From Nocardioides sp. Soil774 (GTDB lineage: Bacteria; Actinomycetota; Actinomycetes; Propionibacteriales; Nocardioidaceae): 64,000 nucleotides of DNA. A model generated the notes under the pieces. It had not been told where the DNA came from and did no database searches. It was given only the letters and a program-made list of their open reading frames with translations. Positions 35,141 to 46,380 of the stretch are shown here, piece after piece; the first letter of the stretch is position 1, and each line of letters opens with the position of its first letter. The position numbers and the translations under genes are program-made. The DNA lies in assembly GCF_001428125.1 (NCBI RefSeq), contig NZ_LMSM01000006.1, forward strand, positions 484,270 through 548,269, in the 5' to 3' direction.

Positions 35141-35932
35141 TCAGGTGAGGCGCTTGCGCCGGTTGGCCCACATGACGCCTCCGGCGGCCATCGCACCGCC
35201 GACGGCGAGGGCGGCGAGGGTCGGTCGGGCGGGCGGGAGCGGCACCCGCGGGCGGAGCGCGACCGGGCGCACGAAGCTCAGCACCGGCCACTCCTTGGCC
35301 AGGGCGATGCGGCGCAGCTCGCGGTCGGGGTTGACGGCGAAGGGGTGCCCGACGACCTCCAGCATGTGCACGTCGGTGATGGAGTCGCTGTAGGCGTAGG
35401 ACGCGGCGAGGTCGTATCCCACAGTCTCCGCGAGGCGCTCGATCGCGCGGGCCTTCTCCTCGGCGTAGGCGTAGTAGTCGATGTTGCCGGTGTACTTGCC
35501 CTCGACGATCTCCATCCGGGTGGCGACCACCCGGTCGGCGCCGAGCATCTGGCCGATGGGCTCGACCACCTCCGCGCCGGACGCCGAGACGATCACGATG
35601 TCGCGGCCCTCCGCGCGGTGCTCGTCCATGAGGCGCACCGCTTCCTCGTAGACGAGCGGCTCGACGATGTTGGTCAGCGTGTCGTGGACGATCTCGCGCA
35701 CCGTCGCCACGTCCCAGCCCGCGCACAGCTGCGACATGAACTGGCGCATCTTGTCCATCTGGTCGTGGTCGGCGCCGCCGGTGAAGAACACGAACTGGGC
35801 GTACGCCGAGCGCAGCATCGCGCGCCTGGAGATGAGCCCGCCCGCCTGGAACTCGCGGCTGAAGGCCAACGTGCTCGACTTGGCGATGATTGTCTTGTCG
35901 AGGTCGAAGAAGGCCGCTGTGGGGCGGGGCAT
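35141..35932 (-). CDS. HAD-superfamily subfamily IB hydrolase (SerB-like)
   Basis: The 263-residue protein has the HAD motifs FFDLDKTIIAKSS (nucleophile and acid/base aspartates), VSASGAEVVEPI (motif II Ser), a lysine in EGKYTG, and YSDSITDVHML (motif IV). The C terminus has one hydrophobic segment with a basic tail (GGAMAAGGVMWANRRKR), suggesting a membrane anchor. Family IB members dephosphorylate small metabolites such as phosphoserine. The start at 35932 follows a TACGAT box at leaderless spacing. Adjacent and divergent to ssd, as in mycobacteria. Confidence 0.9.
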   Translation of the reverse strand: MPRPTAAFFDLDKTIIAKSSTLAFSREFQAGGLISRRAMLRSAYAQFVFFTGGADHDQMDKMRQFMSQLCAGWDVATVREIVHDTLTNIVEPLVYEEAVRLMDEHRAEGRDIVIVSASGAEVVEPIGQMLGADRVVATRMEIVEGKYTGNIDYYAYAEEKARAIERLAETVGYDLAASYAYSDSITDVHMLEVVGHPFAVNPDRELRRIALAKEWPVLSFVRPVALRPRVPLPPARPTLAALAVGGAMAAGGVMWANRRKRLT

Positions 35933-35938
35933 GGGCTC

Positions 35939-35944
35939 ATCGTA
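35939..35944 (-). promoter_or_regulatory. TACGAT -10 box for leaderless HAD hydrolase transcript
   Basis: On the minus strand TACGAT, 6 nt, then the ATG at 35932. Confidence 0.5.
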
Positions 35945-36066
35945 GGGGCCGCGGGCCCCGCGCCCGTGGCCTCCAGTCGTCCACAGGGCCACCGTGGCGG
36001 CCACTGTCCACAGGTCGGCGGTCGGCAGGGTGGTCGGCGTCGGTGGTGGCGCGGAGTCTCGTCGGC

Positions 36067-37074
36067 ATGCCCGTCCTCCTCCTCACCCGTTCCGCCGCCG
36101 TCCACGAAGCCGTCGTCCCGCTCTGCGCAGCAGCAGGCGTCGGCGCCGAGGTCTCCGGCGAGCCAGCGCTCTGCCTGTCGTCGTGGAGCGCCGCCGACCT
36201 GGTGCTCGTCGGGGACGACCTGCTCGAGGAGGTGGTGGCGATCGCTCCGGCGCGTCGCCCCGGGGTGCACGTCGTCGGCTCGTCACCGGGCGACCACGCC
36301 TTCCGTGCCGCCGTCACGCTGGGCGCCTCCTCCGTGCTCGACCTGCCCGACGCGGCAGGTGCCCTGGTCGACCTCGTCGCCGATGTGGGGGAGCGGTCCT
36401 CGCCCGGCCGCACGGTGGGCGTCGTCGGTGGCACCGGGGGAGCCGGTGCCACCACGCTCGCGTGCGCGCTCGCCCAGTGCCACGCCGTCCGCGCGCCGAC
36501 GCTCCTCGTCGACACCGACCCGCTCGGTCCTGGCCTCGACCGGCTGCTCGGGATGGAGGGCGTCGCGGGCGTGCGGTGGGAGGCGCTGGTCGACACCGCG
36601 GGCCGCCTCGGCGCCCGGGCCCTGCGCGAGGCCGTGCCCCGTCGCGACGACCTCGGCGTGCTGACCTGGTCGGGTCTGCGCCGGCGGGTCGACGTGCCCA
36701 CCGTGCGCCGCATCCTGCCGGCCGCCTCCCGTGGTCACGACCTGGTCGTGCTCGACCTGCCCCGTCAGGAGGCCGGGCTGGCCGAGCTGGTCGATCGCTG
36801 CGACGACCTGCTGGTGGTGGCCCCGGCGACGGTGCCCGCGCTCGCGGCCACGGCGCGGCTCGTCGCCGGAATGGCCCGGCACGGCCACGCCGGGCTGGTG
36901 CTGCGCCCCGGTGGGGTGGGTGATGCCGACGCGGAGCGGGTCACCGGTCTGCCCGTCGTCGCGGCCCTCGCCGACCAGCGTGGGCTCGCGGCCTCGGTCG
37001 ACCGCGGCCTCGGACCGCTGCCGGGCCGCGGTCCGCTGGCCCGGGCCGCGCGGGACCTCCTGGACGCGGCGTGA
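36067..37074 (+). CDS. ssd: Septum-site-determining-like / CpaE-like P-loop ATPase
   Basis: The 335-residue protein has an N-terminal pseudo-receiver-like region (PVLLLTRSAAVHEAVVPLC...LVLVGDDLL), then a MinD/ParA-type ATPase with a deviant Walker A GGTGGAGATT (about residue 120) and LLVDTDPLGPGLDRLLGM. CpaE/Ssd proteins localise Flp pilus machinery and in mycobacteria affect septation. First gene of the tad cluster; overlaps tadA by 4 nt. The start at 36067 is the ATG preceding the first beta strand; a GAGTCT hexamer 7 nt upstream is a weak leaderless signal. Confidence 0.88.
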   Translation: MPVLLLTRSAAVHEAVVPLCAAAGVGAEVSGEPALCLSSWSAADLVLVGDDLLEEVVAIAPARRPGVHVVGSSPGDHAFRAAVTLGASSVLDLPDAAGALVDLVADVGERSSPGRTVGVVGGTGGAGATTLACALAQCHAVRAPTLLVDTDPLGPGLDRLLGMEGVAGVRWEALVDTAGRLGARALREAVPRRDDLGVLTWSGLRRRVDVPTVRRILPAASRGHDLVVLDLPRQEAGLAELVDRCDDLLVVAPATVPALAATARLVAGMARHGHAGLVLRPGGVGDADAERVTGLPVVAALADQRGLAASVDRGLGPLPGRGPLARAARDLLDAA

Positions 37075-38249
37075 GCACCCCCGTCCCGGCCGCCCCCGTC
37101 CCCTCCGCGGTGCTCGACGACGTACGCCGCCGCCTCGCCGGCTCGGCCGGCGACCTGACACCCCACCGCGTCGCCGAGGCGCTGCGGGCGTCGGGCTCGC
37201 CGGTGGGCGACGCGACCGTGCTCGCCGTGCACGACCTGCTCCGCCGCGACGTGCTGGGCGCCGGGCCGCTGGAGGAGCTGCTGCGCCTGCCCGGTGTCAC
37301 CGACGTCCTGGTCAACGGGCCGCGCGCCGTCTGGATCGACCGGGGCGCCGGGCTCGAGCGTGCGTCGGCCTCCTTCCCCGACGACGCGTCCGTGCGCCGG
37401 CTGGCCCAGCGGCTCGCGGCGTCGGCCGGGCGGCGCCTCGACGACGCGACCCCGCACGCCGACCTGCGCCTGCCCGACGGCACCCGCTTCCACGCGGTGC
37501 TGTCACCGGTCGCGCGCTCGGGCACGGTGCTGTCGCTCCGGGTGCCGCGTGGTCGGGTGTGGACGCTGCCCGAGCTGGTCACGGCCGGAGCGCTGCCGCC
37601 CGACGGCGCGTTCTTGCTGGAGGAGGTGGTCGACTCCCGGTGCGCCTTCCTCGTCACCGGCGGCACGGGCACCGGCAAGACCTCGGTCCTCTCCGCGCTG
37701 CTGTCGCTCGTCGACGTGGGCGAGCGGATCGTGCTGGTCGAGGACGCCAGCGAGTTGCGTCCCGACCACCCGCACGTCGTGGCGCTGGAGAGCCGCCCGC
37801 CCAACACCGAGGGAGCGGGGGAGATCACCCTGCAGACCCTCGTGCGGCAGGCGCTGCGCATGCGGCCCGACCGGTTGGTGGTCGGCGAGGTGCGGGGCGC
37901 CGAGGTGGTCGACCTGCTGGCCGCCCTCAACACCGGCCATGGCGGTGGCTGCGGCACGCTGCACGCCAACTCGGTCGCCGACGTGCCGGCCCGCATCGAG
38001 GCGCTGGCCCTGGCCGCGGGCCTGCCGCGCGAGGCCGCCCACAGCCAGCTCGCCGCCGCGCTCGACGTCGTGGTGCACCTGGGGCGAGGGCGTGACGGGC
38101 GACGTCGGGTCATCGAGCTCGGGGTGCCGGAGCGCGACGCGTCGGGGCTCGTGGTGCTCCGCACCGCCGCGAGGTTCGAGCACGACCGTGTGGTGCCCGG
38201 TCCGGCGGCGGCTGTGCTCTCCGCACGCCTGGGCGCGAGCGTCGCGTGA
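37071..38249 (+). CDS. tadA: TadA-family secretion ATPase (CpaF)
   Basis: The 392-residue protein is a type II/IV secretion ATPase: LLRLPGVTDVLVNGPRAVWIDRG, Walker A GGTGTGKTS (about residue 200), LVEDASELRPDHPHVV, VVGEVRGAEVVDLLAALNTGHGGGCGTLHANS (Walker B and His box). It powers Flp-type pilus assembly at the inner membrane. GTG start overlaps ssd by 4 nt and its stop overlaps tadB by 4 nt. Confidence 0.95.
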   Translation: MSTPVPAAPVPSAVLDDVRRRLAGSAGDLTPHRVAEALRASGSPVGDATVLAVHDLLRRDVLGAGPLEELLRLPGVTDVLVNGPRAVWIDRGAGLERASASFPDDASVRRLAQRLAASAGRRLDDATPHADLRLPDGTRFHAVLSPVARSGTVLSLRVPRGRVWTLPELVTAGALPPDGAFLLEEVVDSRCAFLVTGGTGTGKTSVLSALLSLVDVGERIVLVEDASELRPDHPHVVALESRPPNTEGAGEITLQTLVRQALRMRPDRLVVGEVRGAEVVDLLAALNTGHGGGCGTLHANSVADVPARIEALALAAGLPREAAHSQLAAALDVVVHLGRGRDGRRRVIELGVPERDASGLVVLRTAARFEHDRVVPGPAAAVLSARLGASVA

Positions 38250-38926
38250 GCGCGGGGGCTGCAGCGGTGGCTGCCGCGCTCGCTGTCGTGCTGTGGATGT
38301 CGCCGGGGGCTGCGGTCGTCGCGCGGGAGGGCCCGCGCCGCCGCGCGTGGCGCACCGGTTGGGCAGCTGGCCCGTGGGCGCGGCGCCGTCGCACCGCGAG
38401 CACGCAGGCGGCGGTGCTCGAGGTGTGCGACCTCCTCGCCGCCGACCTCGCGGTGGGCCGGCCTCCGGGCACCGCGCTGGCGGTGGCCTCGCAGCGCTGG
38501 CCCCCGCTGTCTGCCGCGGTGGAAGCGGCGCGGCTGGGTGCCGACGTCCCTGAGGCGCTCCGGCGGCTGGCCGCCGAGGAGCCCGGTGCCACCGACCTGC
38601 TCTGGGTCGCAGGGGCGTGGCAGGTCGCCCAGGACTCGGGCCACGGCCTGGCCGCAGCGCTGGAGCGCACCGGCCGGGGGCTCCGGGCGCGCCGGCGGAC
38701 GCGTCGGCTCGTCGACTCCGAGCTGGCCTCGGCGCGGGCGACGGCCCGGCTGGTGGCCTGCCTGCCGCTGGCCGTGCTGCTGATGGGCTCCGGCGCCGGG
38801 TCCGACCCGTGGGCGTTCCTCCTCACCACGGCAGTCGGGCTGGCGTGCCTGTGCCTCGGCCTCGGGCTGCTCGCCCTCGGCCTGTGGTGGATCGAGCGGC
38901 TGGCCGAGCGGGCGGCCGCGCCGTGA
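38246..38926 (+). CDS. tadB: TadB-like pilus assembly membrane protein
   Basis: The 226-residue protein has a hydrophobic N terminus, a cytoplasmic T2SSF region (VCDLLAADLAVGRPPGTALAVA, DLLWVAGAWQVAQDSGHGLAAALER) and a C-terminal pair of hydrophobic segments. It is short compared with many TadB proteins but fits the actinobacterial form. It forms the membrane platform with TadC. Confidence 0.88.
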   Translation: MSAGAAAVAAALAVVLWMSPGAAVVAREGPRRRAWRTGWAAGPWARRRRTASTQAAVLEVCDLLAADLAVGRPPGTALAVASQRWPPLSAAVEAARLGADVPEALRRLAAEEPGATDLLWVAGAWQVAQDSGHGLAAALERTGRGLRARRRTRRLVDSELASARATARLVACLPLAVLLMGSGAGSDPWAFLLTTAVGLACLCLGLGLLALGLWWIERLAERAAAP

Positions 38927-39609
38927 CGTGGCTGTCCGTGGGGTGTGCGGCGGGCGCCGTCCTGTGCTGGCTGCCGTCAGGGGTGGCGCTGCCGAGGCAG
39001 CGTGGCTCCCGCGGCCTGCCGCTGCGCCTGGTGGCCGTCGTCGGTGTCGCCCTGGCTGCGTGGCTCCTCGTCGGGGGCGCCGCGGGGGTGGTGGCCGGGC
39101 TCGTCGCTGCGGCGGTGGCCCGCCACCTGCTCGCGGGTGCCGAGCCACCCGCCGTACGCCGTGAGCGCGAGGAGGTGGAGCGCACGCTGCCCCACGTCGT
39201 GGCGCTCTTCGCCGCCACCCTCCGCGCCGGTGCCGAACCCGTCGCCGGGCTTGCCCGGGTCTGCGCCGCGCTCCCCGGACCGACCGCCGAGCGGCTGGCG
39301 CCCGTGGTCGAGCGCTCGCGGTGGGGGGCCTCGGGCGCCGAGGTCTGGGGCACGCTGGAACGTGACGAGGCGCTGGCGCCGCTGGCGCGCGCCATGGCCC
39401 GGTCGCAGACCTCGGGCGCCTCGGTGGTGCAGGCCGTCGAGCGCCTGGCCGACGAGCTCGAGCGCGAGTCGCTTGCGCGCGCCGAGGATGCCGCCCGGCG
39501 GGTGGGGGTGGCGGCAGCCGTCCCGCTCGGGGTGTGCCTGCTGCCCGCCTTCCTGCTCCTCGGCGTGGTCCCGACAGTCGCCTCCCTCTTCGGCTCGGTG
39601 GCCCCGTGA
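38923..39609 (+). CDS. tadC: TadC-like pilus assembly membrane protein
   Basis: The 228-residue protein has two N-terminal hydrophobic segments, then a T2SSF domain (LPHVVALFAATLRAGAEPVAGLARVC, ARSQTSGASVVQAVERLADELE) and a C-terminal membrane segment (LGVCLLPAFLLLGVVPTVASL). GTG start overlaps tadB by 4 nt. Confidence 0.88.
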   Translation: MTWLSVGCAAGAVLCWLPSGVALPRQRGSRGLPLRLVAVVGVALAAWLLVGGAAGVVAGLVAAAVARHLLAGAEPPAVRREREEVERTLPHVVALFAATLRAGAEPVAGLARVCAALPGPTAERLAPVVERSRWGASGAEVWGTLERDEALAPLARAMARSQTSGASVVQAVERLADELERESLARAEDAARRVGVAAAVPLGVCLLPAFLLLGVVPTVASLFGSVAP

Positions 39610-39749
39610 CGGCCCACCACCGGTCCACAGGCCGGCCCCCGGAGCCGCCGTCCACAGCCGGCACACTGACCGGGTGCGCGGTGGGGCGCAGCACCCGAGG
39701 GTTCTGGGAGAGGGGCTCGTCCGGAGCCCCACGACGACAGGGGAAGCAC

Positions 39750-39935
39750 ATGTCGATCACTCGTCACGACAGGTCGGCCGCAGAGGCCGGCATCACCACC
39801 GCTGAGTACGCCGTGGGCACCGCCGCGGGGGCCGGGTTCGCCGGCCTGCTCTACACGCTGCTCACCGGACGCTTCGGCGACCAGCTGCTGGAGCGGCTGT
39901 TCGACCACGTCATGGGCCTGCTCGGCATCGGCTGA
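39750..39935 (+). CDS. Flp pilin-like DUF4244 protein
   Basis: The 61-residue protein has a charged leader (SITRHDRSAAEA) and a class-III-signal-like GITTAEYAVGTAAGAGFAGLLYTLL hydrophobic helix with Glu after the cleavage point, as in Flp pilins. DUF4244 proteins are the presumptive pilin subunits of actinobacterial tad loci. An AGGGGA ribosome site precedes the ATG. The 140-nt gap before it may carry its own promoter; pilin is needed in excess. Confidence 0.85.
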   Translation: MSITRHDRSAAEAGITTAEYAVGTAAGAGFAGLLYTLLTGRFGDQLLERLFDHVMGLLGIG

Positions 39936-40294
39936 TGCACGCCCGGTCCCGAGCCGACGCGGGCGCGGCCACGGCCGAGCTCGCGCTGGGGATCCCGCTG
40001 CTCGTCGCGCTCACCGCCGGCCTGGTCTGGATGCTGGCGGTGGGCGCCGCGCAGGTGCGGGTCGTCGATGCCTCCCGCGAGGCCGCCCGCGCCGTGGCCC
40101 GCGGCGACGACCCTTCCTCCGCGGAGGCGGTCGCCCTGCGGATCGCGCCCGACGGCGCGCGGGTGCGCATCGAGGTCGCCGCCGACGAGGTCTCGGTGAC
40201 CACCAGCGCACGCATCTCCGGGCCGGGCGGCCTCCTGGCGGTGCTGCCCGGCGTCACGGTCAGCGCCGACGCGGTGGCGCTGGTGGAGGAGTGA
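39935..40294 (+). CDS. tadE: TadE-like pseudopilin
   Basis: The 119-residue protein starts ARSRADAGAATAELALGIPLLVALTAGLVWML, a TadE-type signal with Glu in the hydrophobic helix. A short extracytoplasmic domain (REAARAVARGDD) follows. The ATG shares one base with the pilin gene stop. TadE proteins are minor pilins processed by the prepilin peptidase. Confidence 0.88.
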   Translation: MHARSRADAGAATAELALGIPLLVALTAGLVWMLAVGAAQVRVVDASREAARAVARGDDPSSAEAVALRIAPDGARVRIEVAADEVSVTTSARISGPGGLLAVLPGVTVSADAVALVEE

Positions 40295-40641
40295 GCGTCC
40301 GCGCCGGGGGGCGGTCGTCCGACGAGGGAGCCGCGACGGTCCTGGTGGTCGCCATGGCAGGCGTGCTGATGTTCGTGATGGTGGGCCTGGCAGCCGCCGG
40401 AGGGCTCGTGGTCGCCCAGCGCCGGGCGCAGGCGGCGGCCGACCTGGCCGCGCTGGGCGGCGCCGCCGACGCCGGCATCGGCTGTGCCACGGCGGCGCGG
40501 GTCGCGGCTGCCAACGCCGCCCTCGTCGAGGCTTGCGAGGTCGTCGGGCGCGACGTCCGGGTCACGGTGTCGGTGCCCGGGCCGCTGGTCCCGTGGCGCA
40601 CCGTGCGCGTCACTGCCGAGGCACGCGCGGGCCCGGGCTGA
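40291..40641 (+). CDS. TadE-like protein of the helicase/secretion neighbourhood family
   Basis: The 116-residue protein reads SDEGAATVLVVAMAGVLMFVMVGLAAAGGLVVAQRRAQAAADLAALGGAA and has a cysteine pair (IGCATAA, VEACEVV), the pattern of the Rv3654c-like family found between tad genes and a helicase. The signal is membrane-spanning, with a short exported domain. Four-nt overlap with tadE. Its stop is 6 nt from the convergent gene. Confidence 0.85.
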   Translation: MSVRAGGRSSDEGAATVLVVAMAGVLMFVMVGLAAAGGLVVAQRRAQAAADLAALGGAADAGIGCATAARVAAANAALVEACEVVGRDVRVTVSVPGPLVPWRTVRVTAEARAGPG

Positions 40642-40647
40642 CCGGGT

Positions 40648-40953
40648 TCAGACGGTGTCGCGGCGCTCGGGGTCCTCGTCGCGACGCTCGGCCTCGACGC
40701 GCTCGAGCTTCTCGTTGAGCTTGGTCAGCTCCTTGCGCTCCTTGCGGTGCGCCAGGGTGCGACGGGTGCCCCACTTGAGGAGCGCGAAGCCCCAGAGGAT
40801 GGCGGCGCCGGCCGCCACCCCGACGAAGAACGCTTCGAGCGTGGTCACGTCGAAGCCGAGGAGCTCGCCGCCCGTGCCCGGCTGGCTCACGAAGAGCGCG
40901 GACAGGACCGCGATGCCGCCGAGGATCATGAGGCCAAGACCGAGGATCACCAT
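40648..40953 (-). CDS. Small two-helix membrane protein
   Basis: The 101-residue protein has two membrane segments (residues about 1-22 and 42-60) and a basic/acidic coiled-coil tail (RRTLAHRKERKELTKLNEKLERVEAERRDED). It recalls LapA/DUF1049-like small membrane proteins but I cannot assign it. A minus-strand TAGATT box 6 nt upstream marks a leaderless ATG. Confidence 0.75.
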   Translation of the reverse strand: MVILGLGLMILGGIAVLSALFVSQPGTGGELLGFDVTTLEAFFVGVAAGAAILWGFALLKWGTRRTLAHRKERKELTKLNEKLERVEAERRDEDPERRDTV

Positions 40954-40959
40954 GCGGTG

Positions 40960-40965
40960 AATCTA
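40960..40965 (-). promoter_or_regulatory. TAGATT -10 box for leaderless small membrane protein
   Basis: On the minus strand TAGATT, 6 nt, then ATG at 40953; overlaps the helicase stop codon. Confidence 0.45.
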
Positions 40966-43314
40966 GCCTGAGGCCCCCACGCGCGGTGCACCCGCGAGGA
41001 GGGCGTCGAGCAGCGCGATCGCGCCGGTCTTGTCGAGCGGGTTGTTCTGGTTGCCGCACTTGGGCGACTGGATGCACGACGGGCAGCCGCTCGCGCACTC
41101 GCAGCTCGCGATCGCCTCGCGGGTGGCCGAGAGCCACCCGACGGCCGTGCGGAAGCCGCGCTCGGCGAAGCCGGCGCCGCCCGGGTGGCCGTCGTAGACG
41201 AAGACGGTGAGCAGGCCGGTGTCGGCGTGACGGGCGGTCGACACGCCGCCGATGTCCCAGCGGTCGCAGGTGGCGAAGAGGGGCAGGAGCCCGATCGAGC
41301 AGTGCTCGGCCGCGTGTGCGGCACCCGGCACGTCGAGCGACGGCACTCCGGACTCGGCGACCACGTCGTCGGGCACGGTCCACCACACCGCGGTGGTGCG
41401 CAGCGTCCGCTCGGGCAGGTCGAGCGGCTCCTCGGCCAGCACCTCCCCGCCCGGCTGGCGCCGCTTGAGGAAGGAGACGACCTGGTGCGACACGTCGACC
41501 TCGCCCAGGGCGAGCTCGCAACCGCCCCACGACTGCCGCTCGCGGGTCGCGACGATCGTGATGTCGGTGGTCTCGCGGGCAGTGGTGCTGTAGGCCGGCT
41601 CCTCGCGCCGCATCGTCGCGACGTGGTGCTCCAGGTCGAGGTCCTCGACCAGCCAGGTCTCGCCCTGGTGCACGTAGACCGCGCCCGGGTGCGCCTGGTT
41701 GTGCGCACCACCGGCATCGACGGTGCCGACCACCCGGCCCGTGCCCGCCTCGACCAGCTGCACCGGCGAGCCGCCGGCGGAGCGGATGTCGGCGAGGTCG
41801 GCCGCCCGGCTCGGGTGCGTCCAGAACCAGCCCCTCGGGCGCCGCCGCAGCAGCCCCATCTCGGTCAGGTCGTCGACGACCTGGCGAGCCGTCTCCCCGA
41901 AGAGCGGCAGGTCGGCCTCGACGAGCGGGGCCTCCTGCGCCGCCGCGCAGAGGTGCGGACCCATCACGTGGGGGTTGGCCGGGTCGAAGACCGAGGCCTC
42001 GACCGGTGCCCCGATCAACGTCTCGGGGTGCGTGACGAGGTAGGTGTCGAGCGGGTCGTCCTTGGCGACCAGCACGCCGAGCGCGTCCTGCGCCCCGCGC
42101 CCGGCACGCCCCACCTGCTGCCAGAAGGCCGCGCGGGTGCCGGGGAAGCCCGCGATCAGCACCGCGTCGAGCCCGCTGATGTCGATGCCGAGCTCGAGGG
42201 CGTTGGTCGCGGCGAGCCCGACCAGGTCGCCGCGGCGCAGCGCCGCCTCGAGGGCGCGCCGCTCCTCGGGGAGGTAGCCGCCGCGGTAGGCCGCGATCCG
42301 CGCAGGCAGCGACGGGTCCACCTCGGCCAGCAGCTCGGCGGCGGTGAGCGCGACCTGCTCGGCCCCGCGGCGCGAGCGGACGAAGGCGAGCGTGCGCACG
42401 TCCTCGGCGACGAGGTCGGCGAGGAGGTCGGCGACCTCGGAGGAGGCGGCGCGCCGCACGGGGGCGCCGTTCTCACCCGCGTGGGAGGTGAACGGCGGCT
42501 CCCACAGCAGCAGCGAGACCTGTCCCTTCGGCGAGTCGTCACGGGTGAGCGCCACGACGTCGAGCCCGGTCAGCCGGGAGGCGGTGACCTCCGGCTGCGC
42601 GACCGTCGCCGAGGCCAGCACGAACGTCGGGTGCGCGCCGTACATCGCGCACACCCGGCGCAGCCGCCGCAGCACGTGGGAGACGTGGGCGCCGAAGACG
42701 CCCCGGTAGTGGTGGCACTCGTCGACCACGACGTACTGCAGCGACCCCAGCAGCCGCGACCAGCGCTGGTGCGAGGGCAGCAGCGAACGGTGCAGCATGT
42801 CGGGGTTGGTCAGGACGTACTCGCCGTGGTCGCGGGTCCAGTCGCGCTCCTCGCGGGAGCTGTCGCCGTCGTGCGCGGAGAGGCGTACGTCGAGACGCAG
42901 CGACGACAGGCTCGCGAGCTGGTCGTGGGCGAGCGCCTTGGTGGGGGCGAGGTAGAGCACGGAGGCCCCGCGCTCGCCGCGGGGGCCGCGCGCGGCACGG
43001 ATCGCCGACAGGGCGGGCAGCTGGTAGGCCAGCGACTTCCCCGAGGCGGTGCCGGTCGCGATGATCACGTGGTCGCCGGCGTGGGCGGCCTCGGCGGCGA
43101 CCACCTGGTGGCGCCACGGCCGTGCCACGCCCTGGGCGGCGTACGCCCCGCGGACGTCGTCGGGCACCCAGGTCGGCCAGTCCGCGTGGACCGCCTCCCG
43201 TGCCGGCAGCACCTCGAGGTGCTGCAGCCGCTCCTCGCGGCCGGGCACCGCGGTGAGCCGCCGCACGAGCGCGTCGACGGGGACGCGTGCGACGGGGTCG
43301 GAGTGGCTCACCAT
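40963..43314 (-). CDS. DEAD/DEAH-box helicase of the MrfA/YprA type with DUF1998 region
   Basis: The 783-residue protein is an SF2 helicase: [28 protein letters not shown] (Q-like region and Walker A), DECHHYRG (motif II), ASATVAQPE (motif III), [18 protein letters not shown] (motif V), and QQVGRAGRG (motif VI). The C terminus carries a four-cysteine cluster [10 protein letters not shown]...KC typical of DUF1998, a zinc site. MrfA-type helicases act in DNA repair, for example of mitomycin C lesions. Start at ATG 43314; the longer open frame upstream lacks coding character. Confidence 0.9.
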   Translation of the reverse strand: MVSHSDPVARVPVDALVRRLTAVPGREERLQHLEVLPAREAVHADWPTWVPDDVRGAYAAQGVARPWRHQVVAAEAAHAGDHVIIATGTASGKSLAYQLPALSAIRAARGPRGERGASVLYLAPTKALAHDQLASLSSLRLDVRLSAHDGDSSREERDWTRDHGEYVLTNPDMLHRSLLPSHQRWSRLLGSLQYVVVDECHHYRGVFGAHVSHVLRRLRRVCAMYGAHPTFVLASATVAQPEVTASRLTGLDVVALTRDDSPKGQVSLLLWEPPFTSHAGENGAPVRRAASSEVADLLADLVAEDVRTLAFVRSRRGAEQVALTAAELLAEVDPSLPARIAAYRGGYLPEERRALEAALRRGDLVGLAATNALELGIDISGLDAVLIAGFPGTRAAFWQQVGRAGRGAQDALGVLVAKDDPLDTYLVTHPETLIGAPVEASVFDPANPHVMGPHLCAAAQEAPLVEADLPLFGETARQVVDDLTEMGLLRRRPRGWFWTHPSRAADLADIRSAGGSPVQLVEAGTGRVVGTVDAGGAHNQAHPGAVYVHQGETWLVEDLDLEHHVATMRREEPAYSTTARETTDITIVATRERQSWGGCELALGEVDVSHQVVSFLKRRQPGGEVLAEEPLDLPERTLRTTAVWWTVPDDVVAESGVPSLDVPGAAHAAEHCSIGLLPLFATCDRWDIGGVSTARHADTGLLTVFVYDGHPGGAGFAERGFRTAVGWLSATREAIASCECASGCPSCIQSPKCGNQNNPLDKTGAIALLDALLAGAPRVGASG

Positions 43315-43413
43315 CGAAGTCTGGCAAACGCCGGGGACAGCGCCGTCGTCGGCGCCGTGCCCCGCACGTCGTCTCCCCAAGTGCCGGGGAGTCCTGCGCA
43401 ACGCTTGTGGAAC

Positions 43414-43428
43414 GTGGTTTGATACCAC
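43414..43428. promoter_or_regulatory. 5-bp-arm palindrome upstream of bldG-like gene
   Basis: GTGGT-N5-ACCAC in the 187-nt divergent gap between the helicase and the STAS gene. It could be an operator; no clear promoter pair is seen around it. Confidence 0.25.
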
Positions 43429-43501
43429 CCGGAACGAACAGGGGCACGTGGTGTGCCCGCAGACGCACTGTCCGAACGAGTTCGGGGACCGGGGAGCAGT
43501 C

Positions 43502-43837
43502 GTGGATCTCACCCTTGCTACGCGCGAGGTGGACGGCCGCGCCGTCGTGGCCGTCGGCGGCGAGATCGACGTCTACACCGCTCCCAAGCTGCGCGACTGC
43601 ATCACCGACCTGGTCGCCGCCGGCACCTACGACATCGTGATCGACCTCGAGGCGGTCGAGTTCCTCGACTCCACCGGTCTCGGGGTCCTGGTCGGCGGGC
43701 TCAAGAAGGTGCGCGCGCATGACGGCTCGCTCGACCTGGTCTGCACGCAGGAGCGCCTGCTCAAGATCTTCCGCATCACCGGCCTGGCCAAGGTGTTCGT
43801 GATCCACGACGCCGTCGGCCTCGCCTCCGGCGCCTGA
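43502..43837 (+). CDS. bldG: Anti-sigma factor antagonist, BldG-like STAS protein
   Basis: The 111-residue protein is a single STAS domain: [33 protein letters not shown], then [29 protein letters not shown] with the phosphorylatable serine in LDSTG (Ser58). This matches BldG of Streptomyces closely in my recollection. Such proteins bind anti-sigma kinases when unphosphorylated and so release sigma factors. Starts with GTG behind a GGGGAG site. In Streptomyces an anti-sigma kinase gene follows bldG directly; here the next gene is hppA. Confidence 0.88.
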   Translation: MDLTLATREVDGRAVVAVGGEIDVYTAPKLRDCITDLVAAGTYDIVIDLEAVEFLDSTGLGVLVGGLKKVRAHDGSLDLVCTQERLLKIFRITGLAKVFVIHDAVGLASGA

Positions 43838-43861
43838 GCCGCCGCCTCGCCAGACCTCCTC

Positions 43862-43888
43862 ACCCCTCCGCGCAGTGCCCGGAGGGGT
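43862..43888 (+). terminator. Intrinsic-type terminator after the bldG-like gene
   Basis: 9-bp stem ACCCCTCCG and its complement, 9-nt loop, followed by CTTCG. It lies 24 nt after the stop. Confidence 0.7.
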
Positions 43889-43938
43889 CTTCGTCGCGCC
43901 CGCGCGGCACGCCGGTGTGGCGTAGGTCACCCTGCACC

Positions 43939-43952
43939 GTGATCTGGATCAC
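43939..43952. promoter_or_regulatory. CRP-like site upstream of hppA
   Basis: GTGA-TCTGGA-TCAC is a perfect core match to the GTGA-N6-TCAC operator of Crp-type regulators. It ends 7 nt before the TAGACT box, overlapping the expected -35 region. Confidence 0.5.
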
Positions 43953-43959
43953 CTCTGCG

Positions 43960-43965
43960 TAGACT
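43960..43965 (+). promoter_or_regulatory. TAGACT -10 box for hppA
   Basis: TAGACT fits the TANNNT pattern and lies 42 nt before the hppA ATG, leaving a leader with the CTAGGAGG ribosome site. Confidence 0.5.
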
Positions 43966-44007
43966 CCGGCGCGTTCACGGATCTTTTCCAGTCCTAGGAG
44001 GACACGC

Positions 44008-46341
<2,334 letters not shown>

Positions 46342-46361
46342 CGCGTCCCCCTTGGTCGCGA

Positions 46362-46379
46362 TCCCCGGATATCCGGGGA
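46362..46379. repeat. 18-bp perfect palindrome after hppA
   Basis: A single uninterrupted palindrome centred on GGATATCC, with CCCC/GGGG arms, 20 nt after the hppA stop. As DNA it is a possible protein-binding site; as RNA it would need a few central bases as loop. Confidence 0.6.
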
Positions 46380-46380
46380 A

